A DNA stretch of 64,000 bases from the NCBI RefSeq assembly GCF_027922325.1, contig NZ_BSFL01000002.1:1-64000 (forward strand), in the 5' to 3' direction. Below the pieces are notes generated by a model. It worked only from the letters and a program-made list of their open reading frames with translations. It searched no databases and was not told the DNA's origin. A program made the position numbers and the translations under genes. Each line of letters opens with the position of its first letter. Positions within the stretch are counted from its first letter, which is position 1. This DNA comes from Methylopila turkensis. GTDB taxonomy: Bacteria > Pseudomonadota > Alphaproteobacteria > Rhizobiales > Methylopilaceae. Shown one piece after another: positions 40,981-50,306 of the stretch.

Positions 40981-42013
40981 CCGCCGGAGCGCCGGGGTCG
41001 GCGTCGCCCTCCGTTTCGCGGCGGTGGCGGGCTGCGGGCTGCTGCTGATCGCGGCCGCCATGGCGGCGTCCCTCATGCTTGGCGCGGCTCGCATCCCTCA
41101 AGCCGAGATCGTCGCCATCGTGCTGGAGCGCTTCGGCCTCGCCGGCCCGGGCGCCTCGACGCCGGGGCGGGCGGCGATCGTGTGGGAGCTGCGCGCGCCC
41201 CGCGCGGTGCTGGCGGCGATCGTCGGCGCGGGGCTTGGCATGGTGGGCGCGGCGATGCAGTCCGCCACCCGCAATCCGCTCGCCGATCCGCACCTTCTGG
41301 GCGTCGCCGCCGGCGCGGCCTTCGGCGCCAATCTCGCGATCCTGCATGTGGGCGACGCATTCGGCCCGGCCACCACGCCGCTGTTCGCCTTTCTCGGCGC
41401 GCTGGGCGCGACGCTGACCGTGCTCGCGGTGTCGCGCGCGACCGGCGCCGGGAGCGCGGACCGGTTGATCCTGACCGGCGTTGCGGTGGCCTTCGTGGTG
41501 ACCGCCTGCGCCAACATGCTGATCCTGTTCGCGGATCAGCGCTCGGCGGCGAACGTCGTGTTCTGGACGCTGGGCGGCTTCGGCGCGAGCGACTGGTCCA
41601 CCGTGCCGGTTCCGGCGCTGGCGCTTGTTCTCGGCGGAGCGTTTTTCGTGGCGAAGGCGCGGGACCTGAACGCCCTCGCCATGGGCGACGAGACCGCCGC
41701 CACGCTCGGCGTCGAGGTGGAGCGGGCGCGCCTCGCCCATATGGTGGTCGGGGCCTTCGTCACCGGCGTGATGGTGTCGGTGTCCGGCATGATCGGCTTC
41801 GTCGGGCTGATGACGCCCCACGCCGCGCGGCTTCTGCTCGGCGGCGACAACCGGCTCGTGCTGCCGGCGAGCGCGCTCATCGGCGCGCTCGCTCTGGTCC
41901 TGGCCGACATGGCCGCCCGCACGGTGATCGCGCCGGACGACATGCCGGTCGGCGTCGTCACCGGGATCGTGGGCGGCCTCGTGTTCGTGGCGCTGCTCGG
42001 GCGCCGGCCATGA
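40967..42013 (+). CDS. BtuC/FecCD-type ABC transporter permease
   Basis: 348 residues with about ten membrane helices. FecCD signatures are seen: RAPRAVLAAIVGAGLGMVGAAMQ, NPLADPHLLGVAAGAAFGA, and in the C-terminal part SGMIGFVGLMTPHAARLLLG. It overlaps the binding-protein gene by 14 bases. It is the last gene of the riboswitch-controlled unit. Confidence 0.92.
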   Translation: MARADRRSAGVGVALRFAAVAGCGLLLIAAAMAASLMLGAARIPQAEIVAIVLERFGLAGPGASTPGRAAIVWELRAPRAVLAAIVGAGLGMVGAAMQSATRNPLADPHLLGVAAGAAFGANLAILHVGDAFGPATTPLFAFLGALGATLTVLAVSRATGAGSADRLILTGVAVAFVVTACANMLILFADQRSAANVVFWTLGGFGASDWSTVPVPALALVLGGAFFVAKARDLNALAMGDETAATLGVEVERARLAHMVVGAFVTGVMVSVSGMIGFVGLMTPHAARLLLGGDNRLVLPASALIGALALVLADMAARTVIAPDDMPVGVVTGIVGGLVFVALLGRRP

Positions 42014-42041
42014 GCGCGGCCGCCGCGCGACGGCGCCTCGC

Positions 42042-42548
42042 TCAGATGTCGTGGCCCTTCTTGCGCATCTCTTCGCGCATGCGCGTCACCACGTCCTGGC
42101 TCATCTGGCGGCTCCAGGCGTTGGTCCTCTCGTAGGACGCCTGCAGCACGCTCGGCAGGATGGTCACGAGCTTCTTGCCCGAGGCCGTCTCGTAGAAGGC
42201 CTTGATGTCGGCGAGCTCAGCGTCGGTGAAGCGCTCGGCGTAGACGGTGGCGACGTCGTTGATCAGCTGCTCGCGGCGCTTCTCGAACTCCGGCTCGAGC
42301 ACCTTGATGACCTCGTCGAAGTCCTTCGACAGCTCGGGCCGGGTGCGGACGAAGGTGCGTTTGGCCTCGTCGAGGAAGATCGGGATGATGCCGTCGAAGC
42401 TGCTGGCGGCGCCGGACACCTCGATGACGTCATGGGCGAGCTTCAGCTTCGCGGCCTGGTCGGCCTGCGCGAAGGCGGCGCCGGTCGACGCGGCGAGGGC
42501 GAAAGCGGCCGCGACGCCGACGCGGCGCAGGGTGGCGTGGAACGTCAT
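42042..42548 (-). CDS. DUF2059 secreted/periplasmic protein
   Basis: 168 residues with a signal peptide (about 1-27, ending GAAFA-Q). An all-helical DUF2059 domain follows, with the core [22 protein letters not shown]. Function unknown; the domain is common in the periplasm of Rhizobiales. Its start overlaps the rpiA stop by four bases, so the two are co-translated, an arrangement often seen in this order. Confidence 0.9.
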   Translation of the reverse strand: MTFHATLRRVGVAAAFALAASTGAAFAQADQAAKLKLAHDVIEVSGAASSFDGIIPIFLDEAKRTFVRTRPELSKDFDEVIKVLEPEFEKRREQLINDVATVYAERFTDAELADIKAFYETASGKKLVTILPSVLQASYERTNAWSRQMSQDVVTRMREEMRKKGHDI

Positions 42549-43276
42549 GCGGTTCTCCTGCGGGCTTCGGTCCCGGCCGGCTTCGCCTCGATGGCGGTGA
42601 CCCCGTCGGCCCCCGCGATCAGCGCGAGGTCGGCGAGGCCGATGAAAAGTCCGTGCTCGACGACGCCGGGGATCGCCGACAGCGCGGCGGCCAGCTCCTC
42701 GGGACGGTCGATGCGGCCGAAATGGCCGTCGAGGATCGAGTGCCCGCTGTCGGTCACGATCGGACAGGCGTCCTCGGCGCGGCGCAGCTCCACCTTCCCG
42801 GACAGGCCGAGTTCGGCCGCGGCGCGCTCCACGGCGCGGCGGGTCGCCTCCTTGCCGAACGGCACGACCTCGATCGGCAGCGGGAAAGCGCCGAGGGTCG
42901 GCACGACCTTCTTGGCGTCGGCGATCACGATCATCCGCTTGGACGCGAAGGCCACGATCTTCTCGCGCAGCAGGGCCGCGCCGCCGCCCTTGATCAGGCG
43001 CAGCTCGGGATCGACCTCGTCGGCGCCGTCCACGGTGAGGTCGAGCTCCGGCTCCTCCTTCAGCGTGGTCAGCGGCACGCCGAAGCGCTCGGCGAGCTCG
43101 CGGGTGGACTCGGAGGTCGGCACGCCGACCACGTGGAGGCCCTCCGCGACGCGCGCGCCGAGCAACTCGACGAACAGCGCGGCGGTGGAGCCGGTGCCGA
43201 GCCCGAGCTTCATGCCGGGCTGGACGTGCGCGAGCGCGGCCTCCGCCGCGGCGCGTTTGAAATCTTCGGTGGTCAC
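42545..43276 (-). CDS. rpiA: Ribose-5-phosphate isomerase A
   Basis: 243 residues. It interconverts ribose 5-phosphate and ribulose 5-phosphate in the pentose phosphate pathway. Family motifs are GLGTGSTA (about 26-33), [11 protein letters not shown] (about 79-89), [16 protein letters not shown] with the catalytic glutamate and lysine region, and EHGLFIGLA. The start codon is GTG at 43276, 53 bases after the aldehyde dehydrogenase stop. Full length and intact. Confidence 0.96.
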   Translation of the reverse strand: MTTEDFKRAAAEAALAHVQPGMKLGLGTGSTAALFVELLGARVAEGLHVVGVPTSESTRELAERFGVPLTTLKEEPELDLTVDGADEVDPELRLIKGGGAALLREKIVAFASKRMIVIADAKKVVPTLGAFPLPIEVVPFGKEATRRAVERAAAELGLSGKVELRRAEDACPIVTDSGHSILDGHFGRIDRPEELAAALSAIPGVVEHGLFIGLADLALIAGADGVTAIEAKPAGTEARRRTA

Positions 43277-43329
43277 GACGTCGAAATCCTTCTGGCCGGC
43301 GGGGCCGGCCGCAAGCAGGCGTTGGCCTT

Positions 43330-44781
43330 TCAGCCGGCGAGGCCGGCCACGAGCAGATACTTGATGTCCACGAACTCGTCGACGCCGCGCTGCGAGCCTT
43401 CGCGGCCCTGCCCGCTTTCCTTGACTCCGCCGAACGGCGCCAGTTCCGTCGATATCAGACCGGAGTTGATGCCGACCATGCCGTATTCAAGGGCTTCGCC
43501 GACCCGGAATATCCGCCCCACGTCCCGCGCATAGAAGTAGGCGGCGAGGCCGTACTCCGTGGCGTTGGCGTAGTCGATCACCTCGCCCTCGGTCTCGAAG
43601 CGGAACAGCGGCGCGACCGGGCCGAAGGCCTCCTCGCGGGCGATCGCCATGTCCTGGCGGACGCCGCCGACGACGGTCGGCTCGAAGAACGTGCCGCCGA
43701 GCGCGTGGCGGCCGCCGCCGGTCAGGACCTCCGCGCCCTTCGCGGTCGCGTCGGCGAGAAGGCGCTCGACCTTGTCGACCGCCTTCGGCGTGATCAACGG
43801 CCCCTGGGTGACGCCGTCCTCGACGCCGCGCCCGACCTTCAGCTTCGCGACCGCCGCCACCAGCTTCTCGGCGAAGGCGTCGTAGACGCCCGCCTGCACG
43901 TAGATGCGGTTCGCGCAGACGCAGGTCTGGCCCATGTTACGGTACTTCGAGACCATCGCGCCTTCGACCGCCGCGTCGAGATCGGCGTCGTCGAAGACGA
44001 TGAAGGGCGCGTTGCCGCCGAGCTCCAGCGCGACCCGCTTCACGGTCGAGGCGGACTGGCGCATCAGCAGCTTGCCGACCTCGGTCGAGCCGGTGAAGGA
44101 CACGACGCGCACCGCCGGATGGCTCGTGAACACCTCGCCGATCGGCTTGGCGTCGCCGGTGACGACGCTGAGCGCGCCGGCCGGCACGCCGGCCTGCTCG
44201 GCGAGCTTCGCAAGGGCGAGCGCCGTCAGCGGCGTCTCCATCGCGGGCTTCACCACCACGGTGCAGCCCGCGGCGAGCGCCGGCGCGCATTTGCGGGTGA
44301 TCATGGCCGCCGGGAAGTTCCAGGGCGTGATCGCCGCGACCACGCCCGCCGGCTGGCGCAGCACCAGGATGCGGGCGTCGGCGCGGTGGCTCGGCAGCGT
44401 GTCACCGTTGATGCGCTTCGCCTCCTCGGCGAAGAACTCGACGAAGGAGGCGGCGTAGTCGATCTCGCCCTTCGCCTCGGCGAGCGGCTTGCCCTGCTCG
44501 CGCGTCATGATCAGCGCGAGATCGTCGCGGTTGGCGACGATCAGATCGTACCATCGGCGCAGGATCGCCGAGCGCTCCTTGGCGAGCTTCGCCGCCCAAG
44601 GCTTGAACGCGCGGGAGGCGGCTTCGACCGCCGCGGTCGCGGCCTCCGCGCCGAGATTGGGAACCCGGCCGACGACCTCGCCGGTGGCGGGGTCCGTGAC
44701 CTCGACCTCGGGCTCGCCGGTCCAGGCGCCGTCAACATAGGCGCGGTCGATCAGCAGAGTTGGGTCGGAAAGACCGTCCAT
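43330..44781 (-). CDS. gabD: NAD(P)-dependent succinate-semialdehyde dehydrogenase family
   Basis: 483 residues, the standard length of GabD. The active-site glutamate is in LELGGNAPF and the nucleophile cysteine in GQTCVCANR. The cofactor-binding [26 protein letters not shown] and the C-terminal [27 protein letters not shown] segment are typical of the succinate/glutarate-semialdehyde subgroup. It probably makes succinate from succinate semialdehyde; glutarate semialdehyde is an alternative. The ATG at 44781 ([10 protein letters not shown]) matches homologues. Likely first gene of a unit with rpiA. Confidence 0.9.
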   Translation of the reverse strand: MDGLSDPTLLIDRAYVDGAWTGEPEVEVTDPATGEVVGRVPNLGAEAATAAVEAASRAFKPWAAKLAKERSAILRRWYDLIVANRDDLALIMTREQGKPLAEAKGEIDYAASFVEFFAEEAKRINGDTLPSHRADARILVLRQPAGVVAAITPWNFPAAMITRKCAPALAAGCTVVVKPAMETPLTALALAKLAEQAGVPAGALSVVTGDAKPIGEVFTSHPAVRVVSFTGSTEVGKLLMRQSASTVKRVALELGGNAPFIVFDDADLDAAVEGAMVSKYRNMGQTCVCANRIYVQAGVYDAFAEKLVAAVAKLKVGRGVEDGVTQGPLITPKAVDKVERLLADATAKGAEVLTGGGRHALGGTFFEPTVVGGVRQDMAIAREEAFGPVAPLFRFETEGEVIDYANATEYGLAAYFYARDVGRIFRVGEALEYGMVGINSGLISTELAPFGGVKESGQGREGSQRGVDEFVDIKYLLVAGLAG

Positions 44782-44857
44782 GGCGCGCACGAACTCCTGT
44801 GTTTCGAGGCGGGGCGGTTTAACACGCGCGCGCCGGGCCCGGCCAGACCCCCGCCGA

Positions 44858-45220
44858 TCAGCGCGCCATCGGCGTGCAGACCACCTGTTCGCCAAGCACG
44901 TAGCACACGCTCATGCGGCCCGTGCGACGGTCGACGCGGAACACCCCGGCCTCCTTGGCGTGGTTGGTGGCCGCGAGATCGTAGACGCCCGGCTCCTGCG
45001 GCCCGGCGCCCTCGCCCGCGGGGAAGCAGAGCGTGACGCCGACCGCGCCTTCCTTCACCGCATACTGGCAGGAGCCGACCTCGCCGGTCTCCCGGTCGAC
45101 CCGGTACATCCGGTTGAGGTCGGTCTGCGGCGCGGCGAGAAAAGCGAACTCCTGCGCGCTCGCCGCCCCGGCCGAAAGACAGGCCAGCGACGCGAGCAGC
45201 ACGGTGCGGACGACGGACAT
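44858..45220 (-). CDS. Small secreted protein with repeated Arg-Thr/Gly-Cys motif
   Basis: 120 residues with a signal peptide (about 1-23, ASAQ). The mature part contains two similar units: YRVDRETGEVGSCQYAVKEG and FRVDRRTGRMSVCYVLGEQ. Each has VDR-x-T-G followed by a cysteine, so it may be an internal duplication. Further cysteines occur in TLCFPAG and VVCTP, giving two likely disulfides. No family recognised. The ATG at 45220 has AGGAGGC upstream. Confidence 0.78.
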   Translation of the reverse strand: MSVVRTVLLASLACLSAGAASAQEFAFLAAPQTDLNRMYRVDRETGEVGSCQYAVKEGAVGVTLCFPAGEGAGPQEPGVYDLAATNHAKEAGVFRVDRRTGRMSVCYVLGEQVVCTPMAR

Positions 45221-45329
45221 GGGACGGCCTCCTTCATCGGGCGGGACCCGGCCGACGAGGCGGCGAATCCCGTCCGGCAGGTTAGCAGCCGCCGCCCCCG
45301 CCGGCATGATCGCCCGGACGCCAGCCTTG

Positions 45330-45350
45330 CGGCGGCGGCGGCGGCGGCGG
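45330..45350. repeat. (CGG)7 trinucleotide repeat
   Basis: Seven uninterrupted CGG units between the divergent start of the small secreted protein gene and gph. Perfect triplet runs of this length can change length by slippage. Confidence 0.85.
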
Positions 45351-45399
45351 TAATCAGCGCCCAATCGCCCTTCCCCCGCCCGTCAGGACATCCCACGCC

Positions 45400-46092
45400 A
45401 TGCCCCTTGCCTCCCCGCCCGCACCGCTGACCGTGGTGTTCGACCTCGACGGCACGCTGGTGGAATCCGCGCCTGACCTCGTCGAGGCGCTCGCCGCGGC
45501 CATGGCGGCGGAAGGGCTGCCGCGGCTGCCGGCCGACGAGGTGCGCGGCATGATGGGCGCCGGCGCGCGGGCGCTGGTCGAACGCGGCCTGCGCGCCGAG
45601 GGCGTCGACCTGCCCGAGGAGCGGATGCTCGAGCTCTACCGCGTGTTTCTCGACCATTACGACGCCCACATCGCCGACCGCAGCCACCTGTTCCCCGGCG
45701 CCGAGGCCGCGCTCGACCGGCTCGCCGCCTCGGGCGCGAAGCTCGCGATCTGCACCAACAAGCTCGAGCGCTTCGCGGTGAAGCTGCTCGGCGAACTGGG
45801 CGCCGCGGACCGCTTCGGCGCGATCGTCGGCGGCGACACCTTCGGCGTCGCGAAGCCCGACCCTAAGCCGCTCATCGGCGCGATCGAACGCGTCGGCGGC
45901 GACCCGGCCCGCGCGGTGATGATCGGCGACAGCGCGACCGACGTCGAAACCGCGAAGGCGGCCGGAATTCCGAGCGTGGTCATGAGCTTCGGCTACACCA
46001 CGACGCCCCCGCGCGAGCTCGGCGGCGACGTCGTGATCGACCATTTCGACGAGCTCGACGACGCCCTGCGCCGCCTCGGCCTCGCCGCCTGA
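45400..46092 (+). CDS. gph: Phosphoglycolate phosphatase (HAD family)
   Basis: 230 residues. HAD motifs are DLDGTLVES (motif I, with the nucleophile aspartate), ICTNK (motif II), a lysine in KPDPKPL (motif III) and MIGDSATDVETAKAAG (motif IV). The cap domain lies between motifs I and II. It hydrolyses 2-phosphoglycolate from DNA repair or oxygenation side reactions. Monocistronic, upstream of tRNA-Val. Confidence 0.93.
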   Translation: MPLASPPAPLTVVFDLDGTLVESAPDLVEALAAAMAAEGLPRLPADEVRGMMGAGARALVERGLRAEGVDLPEERMLELYRVFLDHYDAHIADRSHLFPGAEAALDRLAASGAKLAICTNKLERFAVKLLGELGAADRFGAIVGGDTFGVAKPDPKPLIGAIERVGGDPARAVMIGDSATDVETAKAAGIPSVVMSFGYTTTPPRELGGDVVIDHFDELDDALRRLGLAA

Positions 46093-46172
46093 ACGCCGCT
46101 TCGACCGCGCGTCTGCGATCTGACCATTGAAATCCGGTTCGATCCGGCGTAAACGACCGTCCTCGCATCGGC

Positions 46173-46247
46173 GCCCGAATAGCTCAGCGGGAGAGCACAC
46201 CCTTCACACGGGTGGGGTCACAGGTTCGATCCCTGTTTCGGGCACCA
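46173..46247 (+). tRNA. tRNA-Val (anticodon CAC)
   Basis: A 75-base cloverleaf including the encoded CCA. The acceptor stem is GCCCGAA/TTCGGGC, the D stem GCTC/GAGC, and the anticodon stem CACCC/GGGTG with loop TTCACAC (anticodon CAC). The T arm is CAGG-TTCGATC-CCTG. Confidence 0.96.
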
Positions 46248-46333
46248 ACCTTTTCAATGGCTTAGCACGCATTTGGAGAAGTTCCCTCAGGTTACTCTTG
46301 ACCTAGAGGGTTTGGATTTGCGTCAGCATCGAT

Positions 46334-47164
46334 TTAGGCAGCCGACGCGGGTTTGGGCCGCATGCTCGCCATGGCCCGGCCCATGATCGCCGCGCGCGCC
46401 CGCCGCGGGAGCGGCGTGAGCGACCAGCCGAGAAGCTTCGCGACGAAGCCGGGGCGAACCGTCCCCGATCGACCGAGCGCGGCGATCGTCGCGCGCGCCA
46501 CATCCTCGGGCGAAGCGGCGAAACCCATCTTCATATTGGCGCGGCTGGCGAAGCCGGTGTGCGTCGGCCCCGGAGCCGTGGCCAGCACGTCGACGCCTCG
46601 CGGCTTCAGCTCCTCCCCGAGTCCTTCCGCGAAGGTCTGCACGAAGGCTTTCGTCGCGGCGTAGTTCGCGGCGCCCGCCGCGCCCTGGAAGGCGAGGACG
46701 GAGCTGAACAGGACGAGGCCGCCTCGGCCGCGCTTCGCCAGCCGATGGCCGAACACGGACGAAATCTCGACGACCGCGCGGCAGTTCAGGTCGACCATGT
46801 CGAGCTCGGTCTCGAGCCGGGACTCGAGCAGGTCGCCGGACGTGCCGAACCCCGCGGCGGCGATCACCAGCCCGACGTCGAGATCGGCCGTCGCCCGATC
46901 GAGCTGCGCCGCCCCTCCCCGGGGACCGAGGTCGTTCGCCACCACGCGCGTCTCGACGCCCGTCCGGCCGAGATCGGCCGCGAGCGCGTCGAGCGCCTCC
47001 TGCCGCCGTGCGACCAGCACGAGGTTGAAGCCGCCCATCGCCAACCGCTCGGCGATGGCGCGCCCGATCCCGTCGGAGGCCCCGGTCACGAGCGCCCATG
47101 GTCCGTACCGCCGGAGATGCTTGCTCGGCGGCTTGGCGGCGGCGGCGGGCGCTTGAAGGCTCAT
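46334..47164 (-). CDS. Short-chain dehydrogenase/reductase
   Basis: 276 residues with the Rossmann motif TGASDGIG (about 27-34) and catalytic residues in SSVLAF and NYAATKAF (Tyr-x3-Lys). RR after VLVA suggests NADPH preference. The DUF/SDR subgroup with a hydrophobic C-terminal tail is similar to 17-beta-HSD-like short-chain reductases; substrate unknown. It follows the RND pump gene after 40 bases and may be in the same transcript. Confidence 0.88.
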   Translation of the reverse strand: MSLQAPAAAAKPPSKHLRRYGPWALVTGASDGIGRAIAERLAMGGFNLVLVARRQEALDALAADLGRTGVETRVVANDLGPRGGAAQLDRATADLDVGLVIAAAGFGTSGDLLESRLETELDMVDLNCRAVVEISSVFGHRLAKRGRGGLVLFSSVLAFQGAAGAANYAATKAFVQTFAEGLGEELKPRGVDVLATAPGPTHTGFASRANMKMGFAASPEDVARATIAALGRSGTVRPGFVAKLLGWSLTPLPRRARAAIMGRAMASMRPKPASAA

Positions 47165-47204
47165 GGAGGTTCTCCGATCGGTCAGGGTCGAGGGGGCCTT
47201 CGTC

Positions 47205-50200
47205 TCAGGCGCGCGCAGGCGCCGCGATCGGCGCCGGGCTCTCGCCCTTCTCCGGGCGGATGCGGAACCAGATCGCGTAGAGGGCGGGCAGGAAGAGCAG
47301 GATGAGAACGGTGCCGGCCGCGGTTCCGCCGATCAGCGTGTAGGCGAGCGAGCCCCAGAACACCGAGAGCGTCAGCGGCGTGAAGGCGAACACGGCGGCG
47401 AGCGCGGTCAGCACCACCGGCCGGGCCCGCTGGACGGTCGCCTCCACCACCGCATCGTAAGGGCTCATGCCCTCCGCCTCGTTGGTGTGGATCTGCCCGA
47501 TCAGGATGAGCGTGTTGCGCATCAGGATGCCGGAGAGCCCGATCATCCCGAGGATGCCGTTGAAGCCGAACGGCACGTTGAACAGCATCAGCGTCGGCAC
47601 CACGCCGACGAGCCCGAGCGGGGCGGTGAGGAACACCATCCACATGGCCGAGAAGCTGCGGACCTGGAGGATGAGGGTGAGCAGGATGAAGCCGACCATG
47701 ATGGGGAAGATCGGGACGAGCGCGGCGTTGGCCTTGGCGGACTCCTCGGCGTTGCCGCCGATCTCGATGCGGTAGCCCGGAGGCAGCGCCGCGATCGTGG
47801 GCGCAAGCGCCTTGAACACTTCCGCCGTGACCTGCGGCGGCTGCAGGCGCTCGTCGATGTCGCTCTGGACCGTGATGGTCGGGATGCGGTTGCGCCGGCG
47901 CGTCACCGGGTCTTCCGGGCGCGCCTCGACGTGGCCGATCTGGGCAAGCGGCACCGGCGCTCCCTCGCGGTTCACGATGGTGAGGTCGCCGAGCCGGCCG
48001 AGATCGGGAGCCGCGCCGAGATCGCTCCGCACAACGAGCGCCACCGCCCGGATGTCCTCGCGGACCTGGGCGACGGTGACGCCCCTGAGCAGGACCTGGA
48101 GCTGATCGGAGACGCCCGCGGTCGTCAGGCCGATCGCCTGGAGGCGGTCCTGATCCAGCACGAAGCGCGCGGTCGGGGCGCGCTCGCCCCAGTCCTGGTT
48201 GACCGTGCGCGTGTTGGGATTGGCCGTCATCACGGCCTGGACCGTGTCGGCGATCCCGCGCAGGACCTGCGGGTCCGGGCCCATGACCCGGAAGGCGACC
48301 GGGTAGCGCGTGTAGGGGCCGAACACGAGTTGCGAGACTCGCACCTGCGCCTCCGGCGCGAGGCCGTCCGCGATCTCCCGCCGCGCCTTCAGCTTGAGCG
48401 CCTCGCGCTCCTCCTCGCCGCCGGTCAGCACGACGATCTTGGCGAAGGATGGGTCGGGCAATTCGGGATTGTAGGAGAAGAAGAAGCGCGGCGCGCCGGC
48501 CCCGACATAGGCCGTGACGATCCTGGCCTCCGGCTGCTTGAGCAGCCAGTCCTCGACTTTCGCGGCGGTGCGGCTCGTGACGTTGATCCCCGTGCCTTCG
48601 GGCATCTGCACCTCGAGCAGAACCTCGGGCCGGTCGGAGGTCGGGAAGAACTGCTGCTTGAGCGCGCCCATGCCGACCACGGAGACTGCGAACGCCGCGG
48701 CCGTCAGACCCGCGACCAAAAACTTGCGCCGGACGGACCAGCGCACGAGGCTCCGGAAGCGCTCGAACATCGGCGTGGCGTAGAGCTGACCGTGCGCCTC
48801 GCCGGGGAGCTTCTTGATGTCGGGCAACAGCTTCACGCCGAGATACGGCGTGAAGGCGACCGCCACGACCCAGGACGCGAGCAGCGCGAAGCCGGTCACC
48901 CAGAAGATGTTGCCGGCGTACTCGCCCGCGCCCGACGCCGCGAAGCCGACGGGCAGGAAGCCGAACACCGTCACGACGGTGCCGGCCAGCATGGGCGCCG
49001 CGGTGTGCGACCAGGCGTAGGTCGCGGCCTCGACGCGGCTCAGGCCCTCCTCGAGCTTCACCACCATGATCTCGATCGCGATGATGGCGTCGTCGACCAG
49101 AAGGCCGAGAGACAGGATCAGCGCGCCGAGCGTGATGCGGTCGAACATGCGGCCGGTGACCATCATGATCACGAGCACGATCGCGAGCGTCAGCGGCACC
49201 GCCGCGGCGACGACCACGCCGACGCGCCAGCCGAGGCTCATCAGGCACACGATCATCACGACGGCGAGCGCGACGTAGAACTTCAGCATGAACTCGCTGA
49301 CCGCCTCGTCGATGTTGACCGCTTGGTCCGACACCTTGGAGATCGTCACGCCGACGGGAAGGTCGGCGCCGAGCGTGGCCTCGGCCTTCTCGAGCGCCGC
49401 GCCGAGATCCAGCCCGTTCCAGCGCTCCTTCATGACGACGTTTAGGAGAAGGGCCTCCTCGCCGCCGTTGCGGACGAGCAGCGTCGGCGGGTCCTCGTAG
49501 CCGCGTTCGACGGTCGCGATGTCGGAGAGCTTCAGCGTGCGGCCGTTCGAGACGATCGGCGTGTCGCGGATGCGGTCGAGGCTGTCGAGCGCGCCGTCGA
49601 GCCGGACGAACACCTCCGGCCCGGAGGTCTCGACCGAGCCCGCGGAGGTCACCGCGTTCTGGCGCTGGAGCGCGCCAAAGACGTCGTTGGGGCTGACGCC
49701 GAGCGTCGCAAGCCGGGCATAGGAGAAGTTGACGAAGATCCGCTCCGGGCGCTCGCCCATGATGTCGACCTTCTTCACGCCCGGAACCTGCAGCAGGCGC
49801 TGGCGGAGGGTCTCGGCGTGGCGCACGAGCTGGCGCTCGGGCAGGCCATGACCTTTAAGCGCGTAGACCGCGAAGGCGACGTCGGAATACTCGTCGTTCA
49901 CGAAGGGCCCGAGCGCGCCCTGGGGGAGCTTCGTCCTGAGGTCGCCGAGCTCGAGCTTCTTGCGGGCCTCGTAAAACTGAGCGGCGACCGCCTGGGGAGG
50001 CGTGGAATCCACGAGGCTCATGGTCAGCAGGGCGAGGCCCGGGCGCGTCAGCGTCTCGACCCGGTCGTAGTACTGAAGCTCCTGGAGCTTCTTCTCGATC
50101 GGATCGGCGACGAGATCCTGCATCTCCTGCGCGGTCGCGCCGGGCCAAACCGCCGTCACCGTCATGACCTTGATGGTGAACAGCGGATCCTCGGCGCGGC

Positions 50201-50306
50201 CGAGCTTCAGATAGGCGACCGCGCCGGCGACGATCGTCGCGATGATGAGGAAGAGCGTGATCCCGCGCTCCCGGACGGCGAGCGCGGACAGGTTCCAGCC
50301 GCTCAT
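47205..50306 (-). CDS. RND efflux pump inner-membrane permease (AcrB/MdtC-like)
   Basis: 1033 residues with 12 membrane helices and two large periplasmic loops. The proton-relay aspartates are in TM4 (LGLLVDDAIIAIE). The end of the second half has LSGILMRNTLILIGQIHTNEAEGM. Together with the lipoprotein adaptor upstream (four-base overlap) it exports drugs or other toxic compounds across the envelope. No outer-membrane TolC-like factor is encoded here, so one must come from elsewhere. Confidence 0.93.
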   Translation of the reverse strand: MSGWNLSALAVRERGITLFLIIATIVAGAVAYLKLGRAEDPLFTIKVMTVTAVWPGATAQEMQDLVADPIEKKLQELQYYDRVETLTRPGLALLTMSLVDSTPPQAVAAQFYEARKKLELGDLRTKLPQGALGPFVNDEYSDVAFAVYALKGHGLPERQLVRHAETLRQRLLQVPGVKKVDIMGERPERIFVNFSYARLATLGVSPNDVFGALQRQNAVTSAGSVETSGPEVFVRLDGALDSLDRIRDTPIVSNGRTLKLSDIATVERGYEDPPTLLVRNGGEEALLLNVVMKERWNGLDLGAALEKAEATLGADLPVGVTISKVSDQAVNIDEAVSEFMLKFYVALAVVMIVCLMSLGWRVGVVVAAAVPLTLAIVLVIMMVTGRMFDRITLGALILSLGLLVDDAIIAIEIMVVKLEEGLSRVEAATYAWSHTAAPMLAGTVVTVFGFLPVGFAASGAGEYAGNIFWVTGFALLASWVVAVAFTPYLGVKLLPDIKKLPGEAHGQLYATPMFERFRSLVRWSVRRKFLVAGLTAAAFAVSVVGMGALKQQFFPTSDRPEVLLEVQMPEGTGINVTSRTAAKVEDWLLKQPEARIVTAYVGAGAPRFFFSYNPELPDPSFAKIVVLTGGEEEREALKLKARREIADGLAPEAQVRVSQLVFGPYTRYPVAFRVMGPDPQVLRGIADTVQAVMTANPNTRTVNQDWGERAPTARFVLDQDRLQAIGLTTAGVSDQLQVLLRGVTVAQVREDIRAVALVVRSDLGAAPDLGRLGDLTIVNREGAPVPLAQIGHVEARPEDPVTRRRNRIPTITVQSDIDERLQPPQVTAEVFKALAPTIAALPPGYRIEIGGNAEESAKANAALVPIFPIMVGFILLTLILQVRSFSAMWMVFLTAPLGLVGVVPTLMLFNVPFGFNGILGMIGLSGILMRNTLILIGQIHTNEAEGMSPYDAVVEATVQRARPVVLTALAAVFAFTPLTLSVFWGSLAYTLIGGTAAGTVLILLFLPALYAIWFRIRPEKGESPAPIAAPARA

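Noticed and set aside
42010..42135. Plus-strand frame starting at the end of the FecCD-type permease (MSAAAARRRL)
   Set aside because: Only about 41 codons, opposite the conserved DUF2059 gene, with no ribosome binding site.
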